A stretch of DNA of 64,000 nt from Dawidia soli (GCF_018598185.1 NZ_JAHESC010000016.1:1-64000), one strand, 5' to 3'. Shown: positions 1 through 10,139, counted from the first letter of the stretch. A program made the numbers and translations. Notes: generated by a model from the sequence alone, not told the origin.

Positions 1-1107
1 TTACGTGACAGCATCTACATATTCAAACAAACCGACTATGCCCTGGCCGGCACCACCCAAACCCCGATCAACAACCACCTCACTGCCCACAACAACTACG
101 GCCAGCCGATGTACGTAAGCGTAAACCAGTTTTACTCGGAACTGTTCCACGAGCTCCACCACGTATACCAACGCACCGCTATCAAGGGGCTAAAATTCGA
201 CAACCCCGCCGAGCTGCTGACATATCCCGAAGACCCGCACAACGACGCTTTGAGACAATACGAAAACGAAGCCCTCTTGGAAATGCTCCTCGGCCCCGCC
301 GACAACTTCAACGACAACCTGAACAGGTTCCATACCTGCCGTACGCTGCGCAAGGCGATCATCGGTGAGAAATATAGCAACTACGAAAAGAGCGTCGAGT
401 CTGCCGAAGGGCCTGCTACCTACTGCGAGTATGCTTACATGAAAAAGTATGGCACAACAGCAGCTGAGCAGGAATTTATTCACAAGCGCTTCTATTACTC
501 GCTGGTGGAACCTACCTACGGACGGGACGGCCTGCGCAACAAGCACCTGCTCAGCGGCATGGCGCAATGCATCATCCTGACCCGGTGTTTTAAGGGCTGG
601 CAGAAAGAGTACTATAATTCCGGCATGCAGCTGAACGACTTCTTTTTCTCAAAGCTCCCGGGCAGACAGGTAAAGCTGCCTTCCCTTGCCTCGTACGAAG
701 CGAAAGCGGAATACTTCACTGCTCAGGAGAGAGAGAAGCACAGTAAGAATCTGGAAGCCTTCAATAATCAGGCTGGGCGTAAAATCACGTTGATCTTCAA
801 CACGCAGCCCGAGTTCCGCGGGTTTGACCCGATGCATGCCGAGGCGGTGAATGACAGTCTGATCATTCACTCGACGTTGTTCAAACTCGGCAAAGGCGCG
901 AATAGCTTTACCGCAATTAACCAGCCCATACTTGCGCGGATTAACAAGCAGGTATGGTTTGTGAAGCAGGTAACATTCTTTGTTCCGGAAAATACCGTGA
1001 AGTTTGAAAATGGCTTATTTACTTGCGCAAACGAGGCGGTATCTGTGCACTGGAAGTATTTTAAGAGAGACGAGCGCGAAAACGAATATATCATCACGAC
1101 TGAATAG
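1..1107 (+). CDS. HExxH-motif protein, 5' end outside the window
   Basis: The reading frame is open from base 1, so the true start lies to the left; the first ATG at 109 is internal. An HELHH motif (bases 148-162) is the zinc-binding HExxH signature of metallopeptidases, in a helix-like context (FHELHHVYQ). The remaining 310 residues are soluble, with no membrane segment, and the C-terminal third (Gln-Pro-Glu-Phe onward) looks beta-rich. No third zinc ligand can be assigned with certainty. The family is not recognised, so metallopeptidase activity is inferred from one short motif only. Confidence 0.55.
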   Translation, partial: LRDSIYIFKQTDYALAGTTQTPINNHLTAHNNYGQPMYVSVNQFYSELFHELHHVYQRTAIKGLKFDNPAELLTYPEDPHNDALRQYENEALLEMLLGPADNFNDNLNRFHTCRTLRKAIIGEKYSNYEKSVESAEGPATYCEYAYMKKYGTTAAEQEFIHKRFYYSLVEPTYGRDGLRNKHLLSGMAQCIILTRCFKGWQKEYYNSGMQLNDFFFSKLPGRQVKLPSLASYEAKAEYFTAQEREKHSKNLEAFNNQAGRKITLIFNTQPEFRGFDPMHAEAVNDSLIIHSTLFKLGKGANSFTAINQPILARINKQVWFVKQVTFFVPENTVKFENGLFTCANEAVSVHWKYFKRDERENEYIITTE

Positions 1108-1238
1108 TCAGTCCCCGCGCCACGTAAAAAGAAACCAGTTTGTAAGGAACATGATCGCAGCCCTTGATTGATTCTTTCGAGCTATTTGACTGCCCGCGTA
1201 CCGGAGCGACCTTGCAGCAAAATCTAAAACATAACACT

Positions 1239-1688
1239 ATGTCTGCATCGAAATCCGGTCATTTGAATTTTCATATTTTTTGCGCGCTGTCGTTCTTTAG
1301 TTTCGGCACAGCGATGATGGATTACTTTTTAGTGTATCCGTCACGTGCCCTTGTGGGCAACGAAGAATTTGTCGCGTATCACGCATTACTGGAAGCTGCC
1401 ATTCTCCCCGTCAGCGTAGTACCATTCTTCATCATCACGATACAAAATGTGTTTTTGTTCTGGTCGAGACCGGAAAATATTGAAAAAGGACTCGTTGTGG
1501 TCTCGCTGGTTTTTCTCCTGCTGGATTGGGCCTCGTCGATCTTTTTTCAGATTCCCATGAACCTGCAACTGAACGAAGGGAAGAACATGGCGCTGATTCA
1601 AGAAGTGATTGACTCGAATTGGGGAAGAGTGTTCTTTGAGTCCACGCAGGCTTTTTTTGTTTTGATCATGATGGTAAAGGCCGAGTAG
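1239..1688 (+). CDS. DUF1772-like four-helix membrane protein
   Basis: A 149-residue protein with four hydrophobic segments (roughly residues 10-30, 45-75, 90-110 and 130-147). The motif QIPMNLQLNEG after the third helix resembles the PxNxxL signature of DUF1772/anthrone-oxygenase-like small membrane proteins, and the gene at 2693 has the matching NLPLNETM. I chose ATG 1239; an in-frame TTG at 1164 would add 25 residues with no membrane or signal character. Function is unknown. It converges on the PAS-LuxR regulator at 1701, with only 12 bases between the stops. Confidence 0.6.
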   Translation: MSASKSGHLNFHIFCALSFFSFGTAMMDYFLVYPSRALVGNEEFVAYHALLEAAILPVSVVPFFIITIQNVFLFWSRPENIEKGLVVVSLVFLLLDWASSIFFQIPMNLQLNEGKNMALIQEVIDSNWGRVFFESTQAFFVLIMMVKAE

Positions 1689-1700
1689 CGATAATGTTCG

Positions 1701-2447
1701 TCATACGATGTTCTTCGGTCTTGCAAATCGCAGAAGTTCCATCGTGTTCTTGACGTGTGTTTTCCTGAACAAACGTTGTTTGTGGTTCTTTACCGTGAAG
1801 ATGCTTAGCGAGAGTTGGTCGGAGATCTCGGCATTGCTAAAACCTTTGTCGATAAGTTTTATGATGTCCATTTCGCGTGCTGAAAAGTCTTCTTGACGAT
1901 CTCGAAGGATATAGCGTTTGATTCTGACCTTCTTGCTGTTGAATAGCTGGTATACGTCCAGTGTCGCCGTCACTTTTTCAGCCGTTTTCGTATAGGTACA
2001 AAAGTGGGCGTAATTTCCGCTACTGGTTTTTATGACAACTTTTTCGTCTTCGATCGCGTGATATTGTCCATCGGGGCCTTTCATTCTATAGATCAGCGTA
2101 AACCGGAGCTGACTGGGATCGTACCCTGCGCTGTGCTCATCCATCAATCGTTGTACACCAGACATGCTCGCTATATCTTCCGGGTGGATGAGATCGAGGT
2201 ATTCGCTCATGGTAAGAAATTTCATTCGCTTCGCAGCAATGCCCCAGAATTCCTTACAGTTCTTGCTCACATAAAATGCTGCTTCGTGATGCTGCCGGCA
2301 GATCTGTATCACTTTGTCCGGATAGAACTGCTCGAGCATATGAGTGTATCCCATGATCGTCTGGAGGTCTGTTTCTGTTTGAAAAAATTCCTTTGCCGGG
2401 GTCCGGGAAGGGGATGCCTTCTCATCAGAAGCCTGTCTTTTTTCCAT
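1701..2447 (-). CDS. PAS-domain LuxR-type transcription regulator
   Basis: A 248-residue cytoplasmic regulator. The middle part (about residues 60-150) resembles a PAS sensor fold, with the LIHPEDIASM segment typical of PAS loops. The C-terminal 60 residues are a LuxR/GerE helix-turn-helix: FSAREMDIIKLIDKGFSNAE, then IFTVKNHKQRLF as the recognition helix. There is no receiver domain, so it is not a classical response regulator. It is clearly paralogous to the protein at 7679-8458, with the same PAS-HTH layout and a near-identical TVKNHKQ helix. ATG 2447 is preferred over ATG 2465 but the choice is not decisive. The ligand and targets are unknown. Confidence 0.8.
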   Translation of the reverse strand: MEKRQASDEKASPSRTPAKEFFQTETDLQTIMGYTHMLEQFYPDKVIQICRQHHEAAFYVSKNCKEFWGIAAKRMKFLTMSEYLDLIHPEDIASMSGVQRLMDEHSAGYDPSQLRFTLIYRMKGPDGQYHAIEDEKVVIKTSSGNYAHFCTYTKTAEKVTATLDVYQLFNSKKVRIKRYILRDRQEDFSAREMDIIKLIDKGFSNAEISDQLSLSIFTVKNHKQRLFRKTHVKNTMELLRFARPKNIV

Positions 2448-2692
2448 GCTTGTTCGTGTAATCAACTAAAGATACGATTTCCGTTCCAAATTGTTTAGGA
2501 GCTATTTTCGGGCCTGGATCACCTCTTCGGCACCCATCCGGTTCGGAGCGCGCTTCCGGCTGGTAGTATCGTTCCGGCACGTACCGACGCCGGGAATTCA
2601 GTTGATGTTCACACGCGCGATTCTGACTTATAAATTAGCACTAAAGAACTATTGAGCGAGGACAACGCCGGTGCGTGTTTTGTGACAAAAAC

Positions 2693-3208
2693 ATGATGCG
2701 TCTATCATTGATAAGTTTGTTCCTGGTGATTCTGCTGACAGGATTTAACGCAGGAATCGGGTTTGGAAATGCCGTTGGTTACATGCCGGGGTTTGAAGAT
2801 ACACCTGCCGCCCATGCGCTTTCGTACTGGCAAAATGCAGATCATTATTTCCGTACGCGTATGCCCGCTTTCGGAAATATCATGTTGCTTTCCCTGGTGC
2901 TGGCGATTATCTTTCAGAGCAGGAACTTTAGAGAAGTGGGCTACTGGCTATTGGTATGTGCGTTGTGTTTCTCCATCGGAGACCTGATTGTAATTCTCAC
3001 CTTAAATCTTCCATTGAATGAGACGATGCAGAAGCTCGATCCCGCACATGTAAATGTGGGCCAGTTCGAATCTCTTCGAAGAAACGCCCTCAAAGCATAT
3101 CATCTCCGATCGTTTCTAACCATCGGAGCCTTTGTGCTGGCCAATCTCGGAGCATTGTCTTTAACAAGAAAAGTGGCTGTCGAAAACTTTCCTCAAAGAA
3201 AAACGTGA
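2693..3208 (+). CDS. DUF1772-like membrane protein
   Basis: A 171-residue protein with four predicted membrane helices; the first may also act as an uncleaved signal. The segment NLPLNETMQKLD followed by RRNALKAYHLRSF matches the pattern of DUF1772/anthrone-oxygenase-like proteins, whose biochemical role in bacteria is unclear. I chose the ATG at 2693 (another ATG follows at 2696); a GTG at 2675 is the only upstream alternative. It ends four bases before the ABC permease at 3213, so the two are probably co-transcribed. It shares family features with the gene at 1239. Confidence 0.65.
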   Translation: MMRLSLISLFLVILLTGFNAGIGFGNAVGYMPGFEDTPAAHALSYWQNADHYFRTRMPAFGNIMLLSLVLAIIFQSRNFREVGYWLLVCALCFSIGDLIVILTLNLPLNETMQKLDPAHVNVGQFESLRRNALKAYHLRSFLTIGAFVLANLGALSLTRKVAVENFPQRKT

Positions 3209-3212
3209 CCCT

Positions 3213-5546
3213 ATGATACGGTATAGCATAATCTTTGCTAAACGCTTGTTTTTTCGGAATCTCTCTTATTCACTCCTTGCACTGGGCAGCCTGTGCGTAG
3301 GCATCACGTGCGCGCTGATCATCTTCCTGTGGGTCCAATACGAACTGCGCTACGACCGCCAGGACCCCGCGGCAGACCACGTGTTTGCCGTGCTGAACAA
3401 TGAGAATATCGACGGAGATATCGAAACTCAGGAAGAGACTGTTGTTCCATTGCTGGATCTGCTGCCGGACATGCCGGAAGTGAAGGCGATGACACGACTG
3501 GACAACACCCGGGAGCAACTTACAAATGATACGATTACCGTTACACGACGCGGAGTCTTTGCCGACAGCACCTTCTTTGACATCTTTCCGAGCCCGTTCC
3601 GCGAAGGATCGCCGGTGGGCACACTTAAGGACAGTAGGTCGATCGCGCTCTCACGTGAGCTGGCCCGGTTACTTTTTCCACAGCAGCAGGCCGTAAATCG
3701 TTTTGTCGTTCTCGGTGCACGCGGTGAGTATAAGGTAACAGCTGTGTTCGAAAATTATGCACCCAATAACAGCCTGCATTACGTTAGCTTTGTTGCATCC
3801 TGTCACGCACAACCACATGAAGCAGAAGCGCGGCAGAATTATTATGTACGGCTGCATCGGCCCGAATTTGCCCCTACGGTAGAGCAACGCATCGATCGAA
3901 CGTTCAAAGCGTATTTCAAGAACGATCACGTAAAAGCAAAACTCTTCTGCCTGACTGACTGGAGACTGCACTGGAATTTTGAGAACGGCGAGGTCTCCGG
4001 TGGACGCATTGTCTATGTAGTCTTGTTCGCGACAATTGGCGTGTTCATTCTGGTGATGGCCTGCGTGAATTACATAAACCTCGCCACCGCCCGGGCATCC
4101 AGGAGGGGGAAGGAGATCAGTATCCGCAAGGTGAGCGGCGCCCAACAGAAAACACTGATCCTGCAGTTTCTGATGGAGAGCGGCGGCCTTTCGTTTGCCG
4201 CCACCGCGGTATCCGTGCCATTGGTATCCCTGGTTTTGCCTTTTTTCAATTACATTTCTCAACTGCCACTCACCCTGGATCTGCATCAACCAGCGTTGTT
4301 AGCGGCGCTGGTTATTATCCCCATCTTGACCGGCATTTTAGCCGGCGCCTTTCCGGCTTTCGTAATGTCGTCACTCAGACCTGCGGCAGTGATAAAAGGT
4401 AACTACGCGATGCTCCTGACTGGCGCAAGCTTACGACAGGGGCTGGTAGTTTTTCAATTTGTGTTATCCGTCATGATGATCTTTGGATCATTGGTGCTGT
4501 GGCAGCAAACTGACTTTCTGGTAAAGAGAGAAGTAGGGTATGATCGGCATAACGTGATCAATGTCTGGCTGCCCGGCAGGCCATTTCCGATGGAAGCCCT
4601 GAAGGATCAGATCACACAGCATGCCTCCATCGTGGGTGCGGCCTATGGTGGAGCAAGCCCCATGGAGATCAATGGTTATGCGGATGTAACATGGGCCGGC
4701 ATGCCAACCGGAAAGAAAATATACTTTTATGGTGCCTCAGCAGACTTTGATATGATCGAGGTTTTAAAGATAAAGACGATCGATGGTCGGAATTTTTCAC
4801 GCGCCTTCCAATCTGATTCGGCTAACTATGTGGTGACGAAGCAGGCCGCCGAGCTGCTGGGCTTTTCAAATCCTATAGGCCAGAAGATCACCTATACGAT
4901 GTTTGGCGAAAGAGAAGGCGAGATTGTGGGCGTTATCGAAGACTTTCACAATGACGACATCCATCTGCCGATGGCTCCGGTCATCTTCAGCATCGGCAAG
5001 CGACATGAGCTTACCAATCTTTTTGTACGCTATCGGGAAGGAAAAGCTGAGGAAGCCGTAGCGCATGTAAGAAAGGTTTTCCATCAGGTTGTGCCCGATG
5101 AATTGCTCGACTATTCCTTTCTTGATCGCGATTTTCAGGATCAACTATACCAGGAGTACTTCGTAGGAAGATTGTCACGCACGTTTACAGTAGTTTCCCT
5201 GGTCATCGGATGCCTCGGATTGGCCGGTCTTTCACTCTTTCAGAATGAGCGGCGCGCCAAGGAAGTCGGAATCCGCAAAGTGCTCGGGGCCTCCACACGC
5301 CAGGTGATCTCTGTATTGTTGCGGGATTTTGTAAAACCGGTGGGCCTGTCATTGGCCATCGCATTACCGCTGGGAGGCTATGTGATGCAACGATACCTTG
5401 AACGTTATCCTTACCGCGTTCCGCTGACTATTTTTACGTTCCTCATCGTAGCAGGCATGTTAGTTCTTTTGGTGCTGTCGGTCGCCATGTCCGGTGCGTA
5501 CATTGTTGCCACGAAGAATCCGGTTGAGAATCTGAAAGCGGAGTAA
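3213..5546 (+). CDS. FtsX/MacB-type ABC transporter permease
   Basis: A 777-residue inner-membrane permease of the double-length type common in Cytophagales. It has an N-terminal membrane helix (about 15-38), a periplasmic MacB_PCD-like domain, an FtsX block of three helices (about 265-400), a second helix near 410, a second periplasmic domain, and a second FtsX block (about 665-770). The repeated motif KE(I/V)(S/G)IRKV(S/L)GA occurs at the start of both FtsX blocks, as expected. No ATP-binding subunit is encoded nearby; family members are often orphan permeases. The start ATG 3213 lies four bases after the DUF1772-like gene. Substrate unknown; the family usually exports lipids, peptides or drugs or transmits stress signals. 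Confidence 0.9.
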   Translation: MIRYSIIFAKRLFFRNLSYSLLALGSLCVGITCALIIFLWVQYELRYDRQDPAADHVFAVLNNENIDGDIETQEETVVPLLDLLPDMPEVKAMTRLDNTREQLTNDTITVTRRGVFADSTFFDIFPSPFREGSPVGTLKDSRSIALSRELARLLFPQQQAVNRFVVLGARGEYKVTAVFENYAPNNSLHYVSFVASCHAQPHEAEARQNYYVRLHRPEFAPTVEQRIDRTFKAYFKNDHVKAKLFCLTDWRLHWNFENGEVSGGRIVYVVLFATIGVFILVMACVNYINLATARASRRGKEISIRKVSGAQQKTLILQFLMESGGLSFAATAVSVPLVSLVLPFFNYISQLPLTLDLHQPALLAALVIIPILTGILAGAFPAFVMSSLRPAAVIKGNYAMLLTGASLRQGLVVFQFVLSVMMIFGSLVLWQQTDFLVKREVGYDRHNVINVWLPGRPFPMEALKDQITQHASIVGAAYGGASPMEINGYADVTWAGMPTGKKIYFYGASADFDMIEVLKIKTIDGRNFSRAFQSDSANYVVTKQAAELLGFSNPIGQKITYTMFGEREGEIVGVIEDFHNDDIHLPMAPVIFSIGKRHELTNLFVRYREGKAEEAVAHVRKVFHQVVPDELLDYSFLDRDFQDQLYQEYFVGRLSRTFTVVSLVIGCLGLAGLSLFQNERRAKEVGIRKVLGASTRQVISVLLRDFVKPVGLSLAIALPLGGYVMQRYLERYPYRVPLTIFTFLIVAGMLVLLVLSVAMSGAYIVATKNPVENLKAE

Positions 5547-5573
5547 GGACCTGCCGTCCTTACTCCCATGGAA

Positions 5574-7364
5574 CTACTGCGCCGGATGTGCGCCGGGAAA
5601 ATAGATCCTGGACCCACGCGAGCCGCCACTATGAACTTTCAATTTTCCTTTCCGGGAATCACGCAAGGTTTCCATAAACTTGTGTTTTCGACTGCTATAA
5701 TTCTTTTGTGTCGCTGCCTCATTGATAGGCCGAAGCACTGCCCGTATTTTAGATCCCCTGGCAATGCGCTTTGCCATAAAAAATGAATTATCGAGCATGA
5801 AGCGCATGACCCGCCCTTCTTTCAAAAGCTCTATCCGATCACCTGCCACACTTAACCGCTGCCCGACAAACGACAGGGGATAACTCTTTCCTTCCGCCGT
5901 TACCTCGTAGTAACGGAGCTCGACGTCGGCGTCATAGATGCCTTCGACACTTAAGTAAAGGTCCGCTACCGGCGATCCGATCAGATCGAATGCTTTGTCA
6001 AACCTGGGAGAATCGAAGACAAGTTGAGGTGTCTGATTCAAATAATTTTCGTTACCGCCCGCAGCGATCGGAAATTCGTCACTAAACGGCATCACGCCGC
6101 GGTGTGTATAGTCATTTTGTATGGTGTCGACCAGCTGGGTCGGATCGATGTCAAGACTCAATGCCGATACGTCCTTCGAGGCCCCCGACAACGCATGCCC
6201 GGACATGTAAAAGGCAAGCGTATCGTGGGCCATCGCCGCCAACGACGGACTGTGACGCCAGCCGTCACCGATCACATAAACATTCACTTTGTCTTTTAAC
6301 AGCTTGGGCAATGGGCTTCCTTTCAGAACGTGGTTGTACCAGTCTACATTGAGCATAGTTTTGTTGACATAGGCGGTACTATCGAACGTGTAATAGTGAT
6401 AACGACTAAAATGCCGGCCAGTCTGCGCAGTAAAATGATCATATGGACCGATCAGCAGGTAGTGCCTGTTATCGGGGCGATTTTTTACGTGCATATTATA
6501 ATAATAGAAAGCACCGCGCTGATCAGAATCGAAGTAACCGGTTATCGTCAGAATAGGAACAGTAATGTTACTGAATTCCCGATCGGTCGATGGGTATTGG
6601 GATGACCAGTACGAGTCGAACGTAGGATGTCTCAACCATTCCTGATAGTTTGCATTTTGCTTACCGGCCACCGAATCTAATTTTGTCGCTGCAAGCCCGC
6701 TTCGGTAATGGGTATTGTAAACACTCCGCCACATTGCGGAATTATCAAAAGAACTGTCGTCACAATATGCGCCATCGATAAATGACAGCCATCGCAAAGC
6801 ATAGTTCATGGGGATCCCATTCAATATCGGAAAGTCCTTTCCGGGCGCCGCCGCCACCATCGGGATAATGGTTTTTAGTGCAGGGTGTGGTGTTTTCATC
6901 GCAGCCCATTGTGTAAAGCCCAGATACGAGCCGCCACCCATGGCCACCTCGCCGTTACACCAGGGTTGTTTACTTAACCAGTCGATCACCTCGTATGCGT
7001 CCCGGCCATCGTGTACAAAAGGCTTTTTGGCGCCCTCTGATTTGCCCGCCCCCCGGGTATAGATCATCGCAAAAGCATATCCCTGATTTGCCGCCAGCTG
7101 AAAAATAGACGTGTTGGTCTTCACGTCCTCCGGACGTGCATAACAATTGAACATCAGCACCACCGGCACGCGTTCACTTGTAGGAATGGACACATGTCCG
7201 GCTAATTGTGTACCGTCTCCGAGCTTTATCCGTACATTTTCGATCACCTGGTAAGGCCGCTGTTGCCCGGAGGCAACACCGGTAAAACTCAATAAGAAAA
7301 AAAGAAATGAATATCTTCTCAGCGCCTCCGTCGGGCGCTCCTTACGATTGTAGTCCCTGTTCAT
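5574..7364 (-). CDS. CocE/NonD family alpha/beta hydrolase (X-Pro dipeptidyl-peptidase-like), secreted
   Basis: A 596-residue protein. An N-terminal hydrophobic stretch (about 18-33) ending in ASGQ suggests export. The alpha/beta-hydrolase core carries GGGSYLGF with the nucleophile Ser at about residue 146, and GPYDHF supplies the likely catalytic His. An Asp in GYFDSDQRG fits the third triad member. The C-terminal 230 residues form the beta-sandwich (X-Pro_C) domain typical of CocE and alpha-amino acid ester hydrolases. Such enzymes cleave acyl or dipeptide ester/amide bonds; the substrate cannot be told from sequence. It is convergent with the permease at 3213 (27-base gap). Confidence 0.85.
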   Translation of the reverse strand: MNRDYNRKERPTEALRRYSFLFFLLSFTGVASGQQRPYQVIENVRIKLGDGTQLAGHVSIPTSERVPVVLMFNCYARPEDVKTNTSIFQLAANQGYAFAMIYTRGAGKSEGAKKPFVHDGRDAYEVIDWLSKQPWCNGEVAMGGGSYLGFTQWAAMKTPHPALKTIIPMVAAAPGKDFPILNGIPMNYALRWLSFIDGAYCDDSSFDNSAMWRSVYNTHYRSGLAATKLDSVAGKQNANYQEWLRHPTFDSYWSSQYPSTDREFSNITVPILTITGYFDSDQRGAFYYYNMHVKNRPDNRHYLLIGPYDHFTAQTGRHFSRYHYYTFDSTAYVNKTMLNVDWYNHVLKGSPLPKLLKDKVNVYVIGDGWRHSPSLAAMAHDTLAFYMSGHALSGASKDVSALSLDIDPTQLVDTIQNDYTHRGVMPFSDEFPIAAGGNENYLNQTPQLVFDSPRFDKAFDLIGSPVADLYLSVEGIYDADVELRYYEVTAEGKSYPLSFVGQRLSVAGDRIELLKEGRVMRFMLDNSFFMAKRIARGSKIRAVLRPINEAATQKNYSSRKHKFMETLRDSRKGKLKVHSGGSRGSRIYFPGAHPAQ

Positions 7365-7678
7365 TTTGTTTCTTGGTAATTTGTTTTAGTGCTGTTTATT
7401 TAATTTGGTTCTCTAAAAAAACGAGGCAAAGATGCAGATCGGATTTTTCTATGTCATTAGTACTTTAGTGTCATTTTAACCAAAGCACAGCACGTCACGT
7501 AGATACAGAAGGAATTGGTCCAAAGGCGCTACTGGGCCTGAGGAATAGAAAAAGTATTCTTGCGGAAAGGACTGGATGAAGCGTCGGCCACACGGAAGGA
7601 ACTTCCGGTCACATGGCAAACGGTGGCACTGCTCACGGAAGCCACTTCGTTTATCAGTGTACTATTACTGGCGAAATC
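7365..7678. other. Intergenic region without a recognised gene
   Basis: 314 bases between the start of the CocE-like hydrolase and the stop of the PAS-LuxR regulator, both on the minus strand. It must hold the hydrolase promoter. I see no ORF with protein-like composition, no strong hairpin and no repeat. Confidence 0.5.
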
Positions 7679-8458
7679 TTATGATATCGCTGACCTTTGC
7701 ACATAGTTGGCCAGCTCGACGCTGTTCCTGACGTTTACCTTTTTAAACAACATTTGTTTGTGATTCTTGACGGTATAAATGCTGATGCCCAACTGCTCTG
7801 CAATTTCTCGGTTCGAGAATCCTTTGATCACAAGCGTTGCAATATCGTTTTGTCTGGGGGTGATATCCTTATCTTCCTGCTGCGGATTGTAGGTATGGAT
7901 CTTCCGGTAATTGCCATTGATCCTTTTGTATACCTCCATCTTTACGTGATAGAACTTTTCTTCCTTCGACATATCCTGGTACACCATCATGAAGATGTAA
8001 TTTTTCTCCCTGATCCTGACCGCAACCTGCTCGTTTCTGATATGAACATACGTACCACTGCCGTTCCTGATCCTGTAATGAATGGCAAAACGATGAAGCT
8101 CAGGGTCGCCCGGCTTTTGGGCTTTGATAAAGCCGAAACATTGCTGCACCGCGGGGAGGTCGTGCGGATGGATCAGTCCGAAAAAATCCGGCAATGACAT
8201 CTTCACAAGCTTCGCCCATGCGTGTCCCAGGATCTGCTCACAGCTCTGGCTGAAGTATTGAATTCTGGCATGCGATACCGGGCACAAGCCCAGGCCGCTT
8301 CCCGGAAAGAGCTTTTCAGCAAATTGTAAATGGCTGAGAATGATCTGCTCATCCTCTTCTATGGCAAATGCCGGAACGGGGTGCGAAGATATCTCTTGTC
8401 CCGCAAACAGATCTACGAAAGCCTTCGATGCAGTTTCACTATTTATTCTCATAACCAT
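7679..8458 (-). CDS. PAS-domain LuxR-type transcription regulator (paralogue)
   Basis: A 259-residue regulator with a PAS-like region (about residues 40-150 of this start; LIHPHDLPAV loop) and a C-terminal LuxR helix-turn-helix (TPRQNDIATLVIKGFSNRE, then YTVKNHKQMLFKK). It is a paralogue of the regulator at 1701-2447. The open frame reaches 8683, but that would overlap the divergent cytochrome gene and its leader is not protein-like; ATG 8458 (or 8452) leaves a normal 163-base divergent promoter region. The position back to back with the cytochrome/YceI pair suggests it may control them; this is inference. Confidence 0.8.
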   Translation of the reverse strand: MVMRINSETASKAFVDLFAGQEISSHPVPAFAIEEDEQIILSHLQFAEKLFPGSGLGLCPVSHARIQYFSQSCEQILGHAWAKLVKMSLPDFFGLIHPHDLPAVQQCFGFIKAQKPGDPELHRFAIHYRIRNGSGTYVHIRNEQVAVRIREKNYIFMMVYQDMSKEEKFYHVKMEVYKRINGNYRKIHTYNPQQEDKDITPRQNDIATLVIKGFSNREIAEQLGISIYTVKNHKQMLFKKVNVRNSVELANYVQRSAIS

Positions 8459-8621
8459 CCATTGAAAGATCTTACCTGAACGCGTTCTCAGTAGCCTGTA
8501 AACGCTGGCAATCCCGGCTGGGTTGTGTACCCGCCCCATACATGAAAATTGATTCTTTGGTACTATACCACGGGCACCCCCACAAAACGACATTTGTGCC
8601 AAAAAAACAAAGTTGTTGCTG

Positions 8622-10139
8622 ATGAAAAAGATCTGGATTACCGCTATGGCCTTCCTGGGTGTCACCTTATTGGTTTCGTTCACCCATCATTTTGAGATCG
8701 ATATTCCCAGAACCTGGGATCTGAAAGCCATCAAGGATTTTCACTTACCACCTCCTGATACTTCTGTTGAAGTAAACTATGCGCCCGAAGCCTATTATTA
8801 TGCGTTACCTGAGCACACCATCACAAAGGTTTATCCGATGTACATCCGGGAAGCCGAACGACCCGGTTATCTGGATTCTTTACGACAACTGGACCCCGAG
8901 CTTGTCTTTGACCCTTCGAGGCTAAAGACCCAGGAAGACTGGATAAAAGCCGGCGAGCTGGTTTTCCACTGGCCGGTCGCCTATACGCCTGTCAGCGGCA
9001 AGGTTTCAGGAATCGACTCCAGTCTCTTCAGAGGCTCAAAGGGAAGGATCACGAAAGAGGGCATCTACCCGTTCAGCAGCTACGTGATAAACGAAAAAGG
9101 CAGCCTCCTCGTAGGCTCACTATCGTGTGCATCGTGCCATACCCGCGTAACGAAGTCGGGAGAGGTGATCCCCGGGGCGCAGGGCAATGTCTATAACAAT
9201 GTCAGGTTTGTAAAAATGATCTTGTCCGGAAACGTTCCTTTTCCGTTTTTTCAGGAGGCTACATTCAAGCTCACCCACGCTCCGTGGGCGCCAAAAAGTC
9301 TCGCCAGCAAACCTTCTACCGTGGAGGAGCTTGCTGATTTTTTTAACGCGGGCAGGCCCGGGGTCTCCGACCGCCAGGGCACGGCATACCAGTATCCCGC
9401 CATTATACCAAGCCTCATCGGTATCAAAGACATCCGGTACCTCGACCGCACCGGTCTCATGAAACATGACGGCCCGGCTGACATGATGCGTTATGCCGCA
9501 TTCAATCAGGGCATGGACATGCTTACCGCTTATAACGGATATATTCCGGGAGGGAAAAATGCCAATGCACAATTGCCGGCACCCGCGGAATGGAGTCATC
9601 CCTTCGGCTACACCGGAAAGCGCTATAGCGACGAGCAACTTTACGCACTCACCCAATACATCTACTCCCTCCAGCCACCGAAGAATCCGGAGACATACTC
9701 CCGGAAATTAATCGCCCGTGGCAAAGCGATATTCAATCAGTCCGGCTGTGTCACCTGTCACACGCCGCCGCTCTATACCAGCAACAAGCTTACACCCGTC
9801 AATGGATTTGAACCACCGCAAGACCACTTTGACAAATACGATATCTTTAACGTTTCCGTGGGAACAGATTCTGTTACGGCATTGTACTCGCGCAGAGGAA
9901 CGGGCTACTACAAAATACCTTCCCTGAGAGGGGTCTGGATGCAGGATGCATTTTTTCACAACGGCAACCTGACTACGCTGGAAGAAGTTTTCGACCGCAA
10001 GCGCCTTATGCCCGGCTATGTGCCATCGGGATACAAGCCACCCCATCGGAAAACGATGGCCGTGAAAGGACATCCATTCGGGCTCGACCTGAGCGAAGCC
10101 GATAAAAAAGCGCTGATCACCTTTTTGAAAACCTTATGA
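8622..10139 (+). CDS. Di-heme c-type cytochrome, cytochrome c peroxidase-like
   Basis: A 505-residue exported protein; a signal peptide is visible at residues 1-24 (KK, hydrophobic core). Two CxxCH heme-attachment motifs are seen: CASCH in the middle (near base 9125) and CVTCH near base 9750. The C-terminal part ends in FHNGNLTTLEEVFD, the HNG/TLEEV signature of MauG/cytochrome-c-peroxidase-type domains. This points to periplasmic electron transfer or peroxide reduction. The ATG at 8622 is chosen over an upstream TTG at 8613. The stop overlaps the start of the YceI gene (ATGA), so the two are translationally coupled. Confidence 0.85.
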   Translation: MKKIWITAMAFLGVTLLVSFTHHFEIDIPRTWDLKAIKDFHLPPPDTSVEVNYAPEAYYYALPEHTITKVYPMYIREAERPGYLDSLRQLDPELVFDPSRLKTQEDWIKAGELVFHWPVAYTPVSGKVSGIDSSLFRGSKGRITKEGIYPFSSYVINEKGSLLVGSLSCASCHTRVTKSGEVIPGAQGNVYNNVRFVKMILSGNVPFPFFQEATFKLTHAPWAPKSLASKPSTVEELADFFNAGRPGVSDRQGTAYQYPAIIPSLIGIKDIRYLDRTGLMKHDGPADMMRYAAFNQGMDMLTAYNGYIPGGKNANAQLPAPAEWSHPFGYTGKRYSDEQLYALTQYIYSLQPPKNPETYSRKLIARGKAIFNQSGCVTCHTPPLYTSNKLTPVNGFEPPQDHFDKYDIFNVSVGTDSVTALYSRRGTGYYKIPSLRGVWMQDAFFHNGNLTTLEEVFDRKRLMPGYVPSGYKPPHRKTMAVKGHPFGLDLSEADKKALITFLKTL

